DNA of 64,000 nt from Tenrec ecaudatus (Eukaryota; Chordata; Mammalia; Afrosoricida; Tenrecidae), in contig NC_134538.1 in NCBI RefSeq assembly GCF_050624435.1, positions 125,966,937-126,030,936 of the forward strand. Direction: 5' to 3'. The translations under genes and the position numbers were made by a program. The notes beneath the pieces are model-generated. The model saw only the letters and a list, made by a program, of their open reading frames with translations, had not been told where the DNA came from and ran no database searches. Shown in pieces: positions 33,760 to 45,070 of the stretch (positions are counted from its first letter, which is position 1; each line of letters starts with the position of its first letter).

Positions 33760-35845
33760 TATCTTTGCATTCTTTAGGTTGTTAATAAGCCTTCCTCCAA
33801 TCCTGAGGCAACATTCTTCTTCATGTACTCCTGCTTCTCTGGTGATCTGCTCAGCATACAGGTGGAACAAGTGTGGTGAGAGGATTAAACCCTAATGCGC
33901 ACCTTTCTAGATTTTAAACCCTGAAGTTGTTCTCTTCACACAACTGCCTCTTGATTCATGCACAGGTTCCACACAAGCACAATGAAGTGTTCTGGAATTC
34001 CCATTCTACTCAAGGTTACTCAGTTTATTAGGGTCCACACAGTCAAATGCCTTGGAATAATCAATGAAACACAAGTAAACATCTTTCTGGCTTTCTCTGC
34101 TGCCAGCCAAGATCCATCTGACATCAGCAATGATAGCCCTTGTTCCAAGACGTCTTCTAAATCCTGCCTTAATTTCTGGCAGTGTATCACTGCAATCCTT
34201 GTTGAATGATCTTAAGCAAAAGTTTACTTGTATGTGGTATCAATAATATCATTCTATAATATGAACTTTCTGTTGAGTCACTTTTGTTTGGAATGGGGAC
34301 AAATGTCGATCTCTTTCAGTCAGTTGGCCAGCTAGCTGTCTTCCAAATTTCCTGGCATAGATTAGTGATTGTTTCCAGTGCTTCTTCAGCTAGCTGAAAC
34401 TTCTATTAGTATTCCATCAATTCCTGAGGCTATGTTTTTGGCTAATACATTAACTAATACTAATACTAACGTTTTTGACTAATACATTTGGCTAATACAT
34501 ACTTCTTCCTTCGGCACCAGTGATTCTTGCCCATTGGCTACCTTCTGAAGTGGTGGAATAGCAAGTAGGTCTTTTTGGTACTGTGACTCTGTGTATTCTT
34601 TCCATCTTCTTCTGATGCTTCCTGCCTTATTCAATATTTTGCCCATGGAATCCTTCAAGATTGAAACTTGAGGCTTGAATTTTTTCTTAAGTTCTTTCAA
34701 TTTCAGATATGCTAAGTGTGTTCTTCCTTTCTGGTTTGCTAACTCAAGATGCTTGCACATTTCCTTTCAATATTTGGCTTTGTCTTCTCAAGCTGCCCTT
34801 TGAGGTGTTCTGTTCAGCAATTTGCCTTCATCTCTTCCATTTGCTTTAGCCACTCAACCATTAAGAGCAAGTTTCAGAGTGTCTTTGGACATCACTTTGG
34901 TCTTTTCTTCATTTCCTGTCTTCTTAATGACCTTTTAATTTTTTCATGAATGGTGGTCTTGATGTCCTAGCAAAGCTCATCGGGTCTTCTTTCATTAATG
35001 TTCAATGCTTCAAATTTGTTCTTGAGACGTTTGTAAAATGCAGGTAGGATAGGCTCAAGGTTGTATTTTGGTTCTTATGGACGTGTTTTAATTTTCCTCA
35101 GCTTCAAACTGGGCTTACATATGAGCAACTGATGGTTTGTTCCACAGTCGCCCCTGTTCTGATTTTACCTGCTGATATTGAGCTTTTCCAGTGTCGCTTC
35201 CTACAGATGTTGTCCGTCTGATTTCTGTGTCTTCGATCTGGGGAAGTCCAAGGACATTGTTGAAGGACTGTTATGTGCTGTGAATAAGCCCTTGGTTTTA
35301 CAAAATTCTATCAAGTTATCTCCAGCTTCATTTCTATCACCAAGTCCATAGAAGTCCAATGTTAGTCCAAGGAATTACTGTTCATGCCTCTTTGTTTCTA
35401 ACTCTTGCATCCCAATTACCAGTAACTATAAATGCACCTTGATTGCATGTTTGATCAATTTGTGACTGAATTCATTAGTAGAATTCAATTTCTTCATCAC
35501 TCACTTTAGTGGTTGCATACATTTGAAAAATAGTTGTACTGATTGCATTTCCTTGAAGGCAGATATATGTAATCCTATCACAAATGGCAATGTAATTCAT
35601 GGTGAATTTAGCAAGATCCTTTTTGACAATGAATGCCACGTCATTCCTATTGATTGTGTTATTGTTGGCATAGTAAGTCATATCATCTTTTGATTCAAAA
35701 TGGCCAACACCAGTCCATTTCAGTTCACTGATGCCTGGGATATCAATCTTCTTGCATTTCATTTGCTATCACTTCCAATTTTCCTAAATTCACACTTCAC
35801 ACATTGTAAGTACCAATCATTACAAGATTTTTGCAGCTGTTTCTC
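33760..35845 (-). mobile_element. RTE LINE, largest copy: endonuclease and reverse-transcriptase remains
   Basis: Reading right to left: an APE-type endonuclease N-terminal part is open at 35762-35475 (motifs 'GISELKWTGVGHFES', 'NDVAFIVKKDLAKF' and 'MYATTKVSDEEIEFY'), then the linker ('GSIRRRWKEYTESQYQKD' at 34760-34479), then the start of the reverse-transcriptase region down to 33760. RTE elements encode one endonuclease-RT protein of about 1000 residues that makes DNA copies at the target site. Here several stops and frameshifts kill it, and the 3' third is missing. Closest in type to BovB-like elements of Afrotheria. Confidence 0.88.
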
Positions 35846-35869
35846 TTTTTCTCTTTACCATCCTGGAGG

Positions 35870-36205
35870 CTCCACTGTGGGGGGGAACAGCCCCTAACAC
35901 ATCATCACAGGTCCGGTAGGTGCAATTGTACAGCGATAATATGTAAAGATTATAGTAAACTCATAGAGAGGATGAGAGATAGAAAAGAGATTGAAATAAT
36001 GGAGTCAGGGTGGAAGCGGGGAGGGTGGGGGGAAAAAAGAGGACCTGATGCAACGGGCTTAAGTGGAGAGCAAATGCTTTGAAAATTATGAGGGCAATGA
36101 ATGTACAGATGTGTACACATGTGTACAGATGTGTACAATTGATGTATGTATGGATTGTGATAAGACTTGTATGAGCCCCTAATAAAACGTTTTTAAAAAA
36201 ATGTT
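35870..36205 (+). mobile_element. Family A tail
   Basis: 'gaggacctgatgcaacggg', 'cttaagtggagagcaaatgc', 'tgtatggattgtgataagac' and 'gagcccctaataaaacg' match the last ~200 bp of family A. Its upstream part (35890-36010) differs from the other copies. A short 'tgtgtacacatgtgtac' duplication lies at 36107-36136. Confidence 0.8.
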
Positions 36206-36444
36206 CAATATGGAGGAAATGACTTCTCCTAAAGTCACCTTTAAATGCTCACTTTAAAAGAATGAAAGCATGATATTTTATGTATGTCACTTGCTCTATA
36301 AAGTCTTTCCTCCCTGGAGGGGGAAAAAAAAGAAAGAAATCAACCTCTGCAGACTTCCACACCATGCTTTGAATAAAACTATTAAATTCTCGTAGTGGGT
36401 AAAAAAAAGAAAAGAAAACACCAGGGTTTGAGTCTGGTACACTT
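36206..36444. other. Unique sequence
   Basis: Short unassigned stretch with A-rich tracts. Confidence 0.4.
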
Positions 36445-37063
36445 TAATCCTCAAAATTACAGTCTTGCTCTTCAATTCTTTGGGGAGATTTTGGGCAGCA
36501 GACTGACCTAATGCAAGGTGCCCTTTGATCTCTTGACTGCTGCTTCCACGAGCATTGATTGTGAATCCAAGTGAGAGAAAATTCTTGACAACTGCAATCT
36601 TTTTTCTGTTTGTCACGATGTTTTCCATTGCTCCAGTTGTAAGGATTTTGGTTTTCTTTTCATTGAATTGTAATTGATACTGATCTTCATCAGCAAGTGC
36701 TTCAAGTCCTCCCCACTTTCAGCAGGTAGGGCTATATCATTTGCACATTGCATGTTGTTAATACGGCTTCCTCAATTCCAATACTGCATTCTTCTTCAGC
36801 TAGCCCAGCTTCTTGGATTCTGTGCTCAGCATACAAGTGGACTAAATATGGTGGGAGGTTACAACCCTGATGCACACTTTCCTGATTTTAAACCTTGCCC
36901 TATTCCCCTTTCCTGCTCGTATAACTACTTCTCAAACCATGTGCAGGTTCCATATGAATTCAGTGAAGTGTCTGGAATTGCCATTGTTCTTAATGCTATC
37001 CATAATTTGTTATGATCCATAGACGAATGCTTTTATATTACACGTCAATTAAATATAAAAATC
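36445..37063 (-). mobile_element. RTE LINE fragment, C-terminal RT region
   Basis: The minus strand encodes 'FTINARGSSSQEIKGHLALG' within 36628-36445, a conserved segment downstream of the RT catalytic core. Further right, 'gtgcttcaagtcctcccca' and 'ccataatttgttatgatcca' continue upstream. Frames are broken. It ends where the LTR at 37064 begins. Confidence 0.85.
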
Positions 37064-37666
37064 TGTCTGGAAAAAAAATGGAGTCAGACACATTTCATAG
37101 TAGCATGCTCACCTCAGCCTTGATTGGTGGTCCACGTGGAGAGAGAGAGAGAGAGATTTATTGCTATCCAAGGCTTTTATATTCTCTGGGGACATGCAAG
37201 CCCCCTAATTACAGGTGAAGACCTGTATGTCACAGGAAAGGGTTGTGCTATAGGTAATACAGTAATGGGAGGGGGTGATCTAGGGGTACCCATGCAATAG
37301 GAAGGGGAGGTATTGGGGATACACATATGACAAGATTGGGTGGATCCTAGATTCAGGATGGCAACCTAACTTTGGATGTCACTAAACCGGTTTGACCAGT
37401 TCTCTGGTTCACTATAGAAACCATTATCAGTAGGGTGTAAACCCACCTACAGGGACCAGACAGTGACTGAAAGCCTTCAGGGAGAAGTAGCCCATTGTCC
37501 TTAACAGCAGGGAGGGGGGGTTACTTATGGTGGGACCAGTCTCCCAGAAACTGACTGCCTTCAAGGAGGCAACTTGACAGTCATTTACCATGAGCTGCAA
37601 GCAGTGTCCTAAGTCTAACGTTTATTTGGGGGAGAGGACTTGGGAGAAATCTTTCTGTTTCCCACA
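37064..37666 (-). mobile_element. ERV LTR, class II-like, about 600 bp
   Basis: On the minus strand it begins 'tgtgggaaacagaaag' and ends 'ccagaca'. A TATA-like 'aatataaaa' (37173-37184 region) is followed by 'caataaatc' (polyadenylation signal) and a CT run, then a short R-U5 with 'gtctgactccat'. This promoter-to-poly(A) order is that of an LTR. The flanks ('aaaatc' and 'ctccac') do not match, and no primer-binding site is visible next to it. Subfamily unknown. Confidence 0.6.
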
Positions 37667-37689
37667 CTCCACTCTCACAGACTTCGTCC

Positions 37690-37995
37690 CATTCACATCA
37701 CCATGGTTGACTCCGCTCCAAGAAATCATCTCTTCAGTCCTATTTTGAGCGCCCTTGGACTTGAGGAGTCCATCTACTGGCAGTATGTGCAAGCACGTCT
37801 GCTTCCTTTGTTAGGCTTCCAGTATCTGACAATGCTTCAAAGCTCTGCTTAAGGTTTCCAGCAGCTTCTCCCTCTGAAGTGGGCAGCCGAGACCTTCTGG
37901 AAGCTCCGCTGAAACCTGTTCCCTTTGGGTGATGCTGCTGCTGGCATTTGAAATACTAGTGATGTAGTGTCAAGCATCGCAGCAACACAGAACAA
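37690..37995 (-). mobile_element. RTE LINE 5' UTR-like fragment
   Basis: 'aagctccgctgaaacctgtt' and 'caagcatcgcagcaacacag', then 'acaacaaactgacaaacaag', match the RTE 5' region also seen at 50490-50690. It lies out of order with the coding part beside it, so the block is rearranged. Confidence 0.6.
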
Positions 37996-37999
37996 CAAA

Positions 38000-38920
38000 C
38001 TGACAAACAAGCAGTGGCCACTTGCTTTAGCGTCTCTACAATCAAGATGAAGTTTCAGAGCCACTTCTGATGGTCACTTTGATCTTTTCATTCTTTGTAA
38101 TGGCCTTTTGCTGTCTTCATGAGTGATGGTCCTGGGGTCCTTCCACAGCTCATTAGGTCTCATTTGGTGCATTGCATCAAATCTGTTCTTGAGATGTTCT
38201 CAAAATTCAGGCGAGATAGACTCAAGGTCATGCTCTGTTCCACAATTGGCTCTTGGCCTTGTTTTAGCTGCTGATATTGAGCTTCTCCATCATCTGTTCT
38301 CACAGATACTGTCAGTTTCATTTCTGTGTATTCCATCTGGAGAAGTTCATGTGTATAATCACCTTTTGTGTTTTTGAAAACAAGGTATTTTCTATGAACA
38401 ATTTGCTAATTTTGCAAAATTCTAGCGTGCAATCTCCAACTTATTTCTACCACCAAGACCATATTTTCCAACTACTATTTCTTTGTTTGTTTCCAACTTT
38501 TGCATTCTGATCACCAGTAATTATAAAGGCATCTTGATTTCATGTTTGATCAATTTCAGACTGAGAATATTTGTAGAATTCAATTTCTGCATCACTAGCT
38601 TTATTAGTTGGCACATAAATGTTCATAATAGTTGTATTGACTGGATTTTCTTGTTTTCAAATAGATACTATCCTACTACAGATAGCATTGTACTTCAGGA
38701 TAGGTTTTGAAACATACTTTTTGATGATGAGTGGGACACCATTCTTCTTGAATCTGTCATACCCAGCATAGTAAACCATATGATTTTCTGATTTAAAATA
38801 CCCCATACTTCAGCTCACTAACATCTAGGAAATGCATTCCATTTCATTTTTATCAACCTCCAAAATTCATAAATTTGTATTTTGGACATTCAAAGTTCTA
38901 ATTACTAATAGAATTGGGGA
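38000..38920 (-). mobile_element. RTE LINE fragment, endonuclease and linker
   Basis: From right to left: the start of the endonuclease ('aaatgcattccatttcattt' at 38831), its middle ('catagtaaaccatatgatt', 'gaattcaatttctgcatcac') and the linker ('gatgaagtttcagagccac' at 38045). The copy is independent of that at 33760-35845 because it covers the same segment. Confidence 0.85.
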
Positions 38921-40929
38921 AATTTTAGGGGAAATTGGAAAATTTAGGGAAGTAAAATAGGGGAAAGGTTCTTTAGCAGTTTGTCACTCATTGTTTTAGC
39001 CACTTCTTTTAAAAGTTGAACACATAGCTGGGTTATTTTAGCTGTTCAATTCCATGGAGGACCAGGAGCAGCCCACCTCCAAATCTTAATTTAAAGAGGT
39101 GAGATACACCATGTCTGCAGCTGCTGTGGTCTAGTCAATGTAGGAAGTGCTCTGCATCTTTACTTTAATGCTCTCCACCTTCCTTTATGGTCTCACTTCC
39201 ATGTCAGCCTGTACCCTGCATGGTCTTTAGCAGCTAGTTCTCTTCCCTATTTAATTGAATGCCACAGATCTCATTCTTGCCACAGCCAATTCCAAGTTAC
39301 CCAACTACCTAAGGAGGTATTTAAAATCGACTACTTGCCAGTGTCCCTCAGCCAGTCTTATTTTTTCCCTAGTCTTCGGAAGGCAGAGAAGGTATTCAGA
39401 AATAGGAGCTGGAGCTGAGGATTCTTTACATTGGCCTCTGCTCCCTTGTGCTAAGCAGAGCAGGTGTTCTTGGAAACAAGGCTGGTATCACTGCCAGCTG
39501 TTTCTCTGAAAATTCCACTTCTCCAGGTTAGCCTCCTCCTCCCAGGAGTCTTTGTTCCTTTGCTGAGTCTCTGTGTCTCCTCTCTGTGGATTTTAGATTA
39601 TTCTTGCTTAGCCAAGAAGTGTCTGGTTTCATGCTCTTTTCCAGGAGTAAGTATTTGATAGCTCCTTAGGAACTGCTTCAGAAAGGCAATCGTTGAGCTT
39701 TTTTTTTCTCCCCTCAATAAGTTCTAAGCCACCAATCTGTATCAGTATGGATAGTAATCCTTCTTAGTCATTAAGTAGAAACTGATACCTGCAAACAATA
39801 TTTTAAATTAATCAAATGGCAAAACCTGTGGGGTTAAGTGACATGAGAACTAGCCACAAAACTCTATACAGTGCCAACACCCCAGCTGACATTGTATGCT
39901 GGCCTCTGAGCAGGGTCGTGGCCAGAATGGAGCAGAAGGGAGAAGTGGCCAGGAATTCCTTCGTTATCAAACTCAGGAAAGGAACGAGTTGAGCATTGCC
40001 GTGCCTCCAGAAACCCAGGAGGCAGGCCCTCGGAGACAGGAGTCCTGTGCTGGATTCTGAATGGAGAGAGGAGATTAGAATAACTTGTGGAAAACACAAT
40101 AAATCACCTGAGAGCTCGGAAGTTTATTTAAATGGAGGTCAGGAAGGAAGAATACTTTCTTCCATTTCTTCTGATTTCCGGCTTTTGAAACATTTCTCAA
40201 ACATTACCCTCTCACAATAATAATGATTGTCTTCCAAATGTTCTGTCTCATATCCGATGTTGTCACGTGTCTCCCATGGCTCTCAGTCCAAGACGCTGCT
40301 GATAACCCTTCGTTATTCTTCTTCAAGGCGTGAATGCCAAATCTGAAGTAACCAGAGAATCGCCTCCCTAAATAGTCCGCATAGAACAACTATGGTTGAG
40401 AAATTTTTTTCCTAATTAAGAGTAACCCAAAACAAGCTGATGAGAAATCTGCTAAGATGTGTTATAATAAACAGAGGCAAAAACAACAACAAACAAAACT
40501 GGAGTGGTGAAAGGACTAGTTGGGTGAATGTGTAGTTGTTGAGATGTTCTATCTCGGAGGTTGAACTTTCACATATGAAATCACGGTTTCCTGTAGCTTG
40601 ATGACTCAGCGAAACCGAACCCCATAGGGCAAAAGGAACATTCAGAGTCGCATGCAGAGGTGGTGAAAATCTTTTTTTTTTTTTCTAAAACAGCACCATG
40701 ATCTCCATTGTATTCACATTTCTGAAATCACATTATAGCCTGTTTTGAAGAAGCCAGGAAGATGGGAAACATCCTTGCATGGGCTTAATTTGCAAAACAA
40801 AACAGAGGGCAGTCACTGGGTCTTTCCCCTTATGGATAAATTTGTTAAAAGGAGACCAATACCAGCACAAATAAGTCACTCCGCAAAATATTTCTTTGGA
40901 CCCTCTCAACAGTGAGGGTCCAAAATCAA
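38921..40929. other. Unique sequence
   Basis: About 2 kb without a recognised repeat. Short frames on both strands (39255-39658, 39812-40220) overlap and show no motifs. An 12-base T run is at about 40672. Confidence 0.45.
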
Positions 40930-41135
40930 TGTCTGCCTGATTATGATAGGAGGCCTGGTTCTGCAGAGGGTCACAGAGGGCGATGCTGTCCTTATGTAGT
41001 TCAAACCTGCCAGTCCCTCCCTGGGAGAAAGATGAGGCTTTCTGTCTCTGTAAAGGTTCACAGGCTCGTGTCCCAAAGGGGCCGTTATATTTTATTCTAC
41101 CAGGCCCCTCTGAGTCAGCATTGACTCCATGGTGG
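40930..41135 (+). repeat. AfroSINE
   Basis: 'gtagttcaaacctgccag', 'ctgggagaaagatgaggc', 'tctgtaaaggttcacaggc' and 'gagtcagcattgactccatg' follow the family order. Confidence 0.8.
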
Positions 41136-41621
41136 TGGGAGAGTGGGGATATTCTGTAAGCATTTCCCCTACACTTTCAAACTTTGTTCTCTGCTGTTGA
41201 CTTTATGTCCCATTAATAGTTTCATGTTATTATGTATATTCATTCCCAAGATACAATCAACTTCTATGTCTTCTCCACAAAAAACCAAAAACATTCATCA
41301 GTCAAATTCTGAACAAATACCAACTCTTATCAAGGATACTTCTTTCCCCTCCCTTATTCCAGCCTCCTGGTACAGCATCTCCCTTATTTGTGCCTCCTGG
41401 TACAGCATTTTAGACTTGTGTTAACTGATAAAGATGACCACGTAGCAGCACACTGAGAACAAGTCTCTGCTGTTGATGTTTTTCTGGTCTGCTCTGACAC
41501 TACTGTCTCTGAGAACAAGAATGTGCAATCAGCTCTCCGGAACATACAACTCTCAGGCACTGAGTGGTACCTTGGGTGGTCAAGTCATGTACTGCCCATA
41601 TTTGCTTCCTCCTCATTTCTC
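41136..41621. other. Unique sequence
   Basis: A direct repeat of about 20 bp ('cctcctggtacagcat') occurs near 41364 and 41393. Otherwise nothing recognised. Confidence 0.4.
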
Positions 41622-41818
41622 ATAGCCACAGCCACGGACCCAATTCTAACTCATAGGGACCCTACAAGATAGAATGAAATTGTCCCTTAAGATTTCCAAG
41701 ACTGTAAATATACATGGGATCAGATAGCCTCAACTTTCTCCCTCAGAGCAGCTGAAGTGTTTAAACTGCCAGTCTGGCAGTTAGTAGCCCAACACTTAAC
41801 CCATGGCACCACTATGAC
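41622..41818 (-). repeat. AfroSINE, reverse orientation
   Basis: 'aattctaactcatagggacc', 'tttccaagactgtaaatata', 'ctttctccctcagagcagct' and 'ttaacccatggcaccac' are in reverse order. Confidence 0.85.
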
Positions 41819-42344
41819 ATCTTTTACTACACATAGCAAAATTAATACCTGCACGAGGCATTTCTGTCTTTATATGCTGCTGCCTTTTTCCACACTGGCT
41901 AAACCCAGAGTTGTATATATAATGGATGGGACCACACATTTTAAGTTTGCAGACACTTGTCTAAGTGTGAGTTTCAAAGCCATGGCTGTGCAGATCCCTA
42001 AAACTGGGCAAGTTTACAACTGGGAGTTCCAGTTTTCATAAGGTGAGCTGATGAAGACAGGCAACCAAAGAAACCAGCTGGAAGTGTGATGTTGCTGGAG
42101 CCCCAAGGCTAGATTATCAACCACCCAAATAATCAGTGGGACCCGGCTAGCTCTAGATGGTGCCTACACAAGAGCTTTTAAATTATAGCTTCAATGTGGC
42201 CTCCACATATTAACAGCACCAACAAAAAGGACAGGGCAGACATGGCAGAACCACAGCAATGGTGCCAACCTGAGGTAAAGACAACAGCAGAGAGCGAAGG
42301 TGTGGCAGTGTACTCTGTGTAACTACAGAATGTCATTCACATTG
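41819..42344. other. Unique sequence
   Basis: No gene or repeat recognised. Confidence 0.4.
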
Positions 42345-42560
42345 GAAACAGAGTCATTTCTGACACATGGTAACTCCATGTATGTTAAGAGTAGAACTAT
42401 GTTCTATAGGACCATTCATGGCTGTTTTCAGAAGTAGATTGCCATGCTCGTCTTTCCGTACACTTCTGGATGAGCTTGATCCTCCAGTCTTTTGGTGGAC
42501 TTGAACTTCCAGCCTTTCGGTTAGTAGCCAAGTCTCTTGCGCAGCTCAAGAACGCCCATG
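42345..42560 (-). repeat. AfroSINE-related variant, reverse orientation
   Basis: 'agtcatttctgacacatgg', 'tttcagaagtagattgcca', 'ggtggacttgaacttccagc' and 'ctttcggttagtagccaag' resemble the variant at 2062-2265 rather than the common AfroSINE. Confidence 0.65.
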
Positions 42561-42599
42561 AATCTAAGCAGGTGTTAATGCTTAGAACTGCACACCCAC

Positions 42600-42770
42600 A
42601 AAAGGAGCGCTAGGGAAAGTGTTGGGGATGCATTAGAATGCTAACTGCAAGCCAGCGGCTCAAACCCAGCAGCGTCTCAAGAAGGAAAATGAGGCCGTCT
42701 GCTCCTGTCGACGTCAGCCTGGAACCCTACGTCGGGTCACTGTGAGTAACAATCTATTCAGCAGCAATTG
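42600..42770 (+). repeat. AfroSINE, diverged
   Basis: 'gctaactgcaagccagcgg', 'ctcaaacccagcagcgtctc', 'ggaaaatgaggccgtctgc' and 'cgggtcactgtgagtaac' match in order. Confidence 0.75.
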
Positions 42771-42794
42771 TGCACACCACGTGCACACAGCTAT

Positions 42795-42912
42795 TACCGT
42801 ATATACTTGTGTAGCAGCCAAGTTTCCCAGCACATTTTTAATGCAGCTTTTGTGGGAAAATTAGGTGCCTTGGCTGATATTCGGGTCAGCTTATACTCAA
42901 GTATCTACGGTA
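42795..42912. mobile_element. Small MITE with ~25-bp inverted ends
   Basis: The left end 'taccgtatatacttgtgta' and the right end read in reverse, 'taccgtagatacttgagta', match at most positions. Total length is 118 bp and there is no coding capacity. The terminal TA could be a Tc1/mariner-type target duplication. The 'gtataagccga'-type terminus occurs in other vertebrates, but I cannot name the family. Confidence 0.7.
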
Positions 42913-43435
42913 AGTGAATTTTGCAGCATATTATCCGAAAAACCAACTAAACATTTTTATGAGATCTCAAATCGGTCATCTCTCCATCTATCTACTCTTC
43001 TAATACCATAAATCTTAGCCACATTCATCTTTCCTGATAATTGGCTTCTAACTAGATTTCCCTGCAATTACAATCTCTAAATATGTTCTAATGAATTAAT
43101 TATAAAGCATATCTGTTGTACAAAATGTTTTAAAAGAGAAAAATCAGGCTGATCTAAATAGATTTGCCATGTGTACTTTCAGATAGCGCATACATACTAC
43201 TCCATATGAAATCCTGGACACAGATACCCAAATAAGAACATTAAAATAAGCTTGCAAAAGCATGTGTGTTTATATTAAGTTACACACACCATAGTTTAGT
43301 AAAAATAAAGAAAATGTTATTAAAATAGTAGCAACAGATAGTTTTTACTTTTACTAGTCCATTTCATTCATTTGGGATTTATTTCTGTATCTTTAGCTGG
43401 CATGCAACAGATCCTGGTTGAATTGAATTTTTAGC
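42913..43435. other. Unique AT-rich sequence
   Basis: Nothing recognised. Confidence 0.4.
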
Positions 43436-44000
43436 TGTTTCTACTCAATTGTTCTTTGGCCTGTCATCTTTGTTACATGGACCCTGGAGAGAAAGTCAGA
43501 GAACAAATTAACATGCTCGGCCAGGCGCAACAGCACAATGCCTGGGAAAGAGCGGCCACATTCCCAGTGACAGCAGCTAGTGAGCAATTAATTGGCTATT
43601 TAGCAAACATGCGCCAGAAAATAAAAGAAATGGAACTTCCCAATGGGATGCCCAGCCATAATCTGTGGTTAAAAATGGAAAGAAAAATAAAATAAAGAAC
43701 TTTCATGGCAACATTATTAAAAGTGCTCCTGGATGGCTTGGCTAACCCCCAGGTGAGTGATTACAAAAGTATAACAACCACAAAATATATAAAATATGCT
43801 CTGATATAATTTAGCAGGGAATCAAAGAAATAGAAAACTACCTTTATTTGGCAGTAATTAGTGTGCCACAGCTAGTCAGAGGAGCATTATTAGCATTATT
43901 GCTAATAACTGGTGCTCAGGTGGTACCAATCATTCTATCACCCAAACTAATTAACAGCCTTAACAAGGAGGAGGGAAACCACACAGGATGACAGACACAG
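43436..44000. promoter_or_regulatory. Candidate conserved non-coding element
   Basis: Repeat-free, low-CpG block with several homeodomain-like cores: 'gagcaattaattggct' (43581), 'gcagtaattag' (43851), 'gctaataactgg' (43900) and 'aaactaattaacagcc' (43944). A 79-codon plus-strand frame (43456-43695) spans part of it but has no recognisable domain. Its function as an enhancer is inference from composition only. Confidence 0.25.
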
Positions 44001-44109
44001 CTGAACAGATGGGTGGCTTAGAGGCTCAGTGGAATGGAATGACTTTATCACAAAATGAACAATTAGCTTGAAAAGTCAGGCACATGCGTTAGGCCTCTGG
44101 GTTCTCCAT

Positions 44110-44296
44110 GAGAGCTAGGGAATGTCAGGAGTAATGGAAAGAGCTACTGAAAAGCAAGCACTTGCGCTGTGCCAGGCCCGTAACCTGATTGGATAGTCCC
44201 AATCACCCAGTTGGCAGAAGAAGAAATGGACGCTTAAGAAGGCTTGCATTCTGCCCATGGTCACACTGTCACTAATAAGAGTGGTGGAGATTACCT
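44110..44296 (+). repeat. MIR element
   Basis: 'gcgctgtgccaggcccgta', 'gaagaagaaatggacgctta' and 'gcccatggtcacactgtcac' match the MIR core and flank. Confidence 0.7.
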
Positions 44297-44298
44297 TG

Positions 44299-44850
44299 TG
44301 TTATGGATCAAATTCCCCACCCCTGAATGTGTTGACTTCCCACAATTTTCAGTATAATGTAATTATCCCCCATTTTGTGATCTGATGTAATTATCCAATG
44401 TGTTGTAAGTCCTAACCTCTGTGATGTTAATGAGGCTGAATTAGTGGCAGTTACGTTAATGAGGTAGGGTTCAATCTATGTGATTAGGCTTTATTTCCAG
44501 TCAATCTCTTTTAAGACATAAAAGAGATTAAACAAACAGCTATAGAAAGACTTCAATAGCAATACACCCAAAGGTGCCCAGAGTGGAGTGTGTCCTTCGG
44601 GCCTGACAACCCTGTGCTGAGAAGCTCCTAGACCCAGAGGAAGATCAAGACACATGAAAATCTCCAAGGAACACGCAGCCCACAGATGTGGAAAGGCGCA
44701 CAGGGCATTCCTCAGATCCTACACAGAAAGACCAAGACTTCCCTGAGAGAGGGCACACTGAATGTGGTCTTCTAGGCCCAAACAGTGAGAAAATAAATTT
44801 ATGTTTATTAAAGCCAGCCTCTTGTGGCACTTCTGTTACAGCAGCACTAT
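44299..44850 (+). mobile_element. Old LTR, MaLR-like
   Basis: It begins 'tgttatggatcaaattccc' and ends 'aataaatttatgtttattaa', 'gccagcctcttgtggcactt' and 'ctgttacagcagcac', the typical 3' end of MaLR-type LTRs with a poly(A) signal (about 44791). The right end is obscured by RTE sequence. No target duplication seen. Confidence 0.6.
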
Positions 44851-45070
44851 ATAATCCACATCCGTTCTCATGGAAGCAACAGTTAAGAAATAAAATGATG
44901 TATTGCAGTGTGCAGATCTGCTGCCAAAATCTCTCAAAAGTGTTGAAAAACAAGGATATCATTTTGAGGACTAAGGTATGCCTGACCCAGGTGATGGTAT
45001 GTTCAATGGTTTCATATGCATGTGGAAGTTGAACTTTGAATAAGGAAGATCAAAGAAGATCAAAACACTG
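44851..45070 (+). mobile_element. RTE LINE fragment, C-terminal RT region
   Basis: 'ctcatggaagcaacagttaag' and 'ttgaggactaaggtatgcct' match 33118-33290. In frame it reads 'KNKDIILRTKVCLTQVMV', an RTE motif downstream of the RT core. The longer open frame starting at 44688 runs out of the LTR into RTE and is not a gene. Confidence 0.8.

Noticed and set aside
44688..45032. 114-codon plus-strand frame as a fusion gene
   Set aside because: The first half is LTR sequence and the second half RTE. The frame crosses the boundary by chance.
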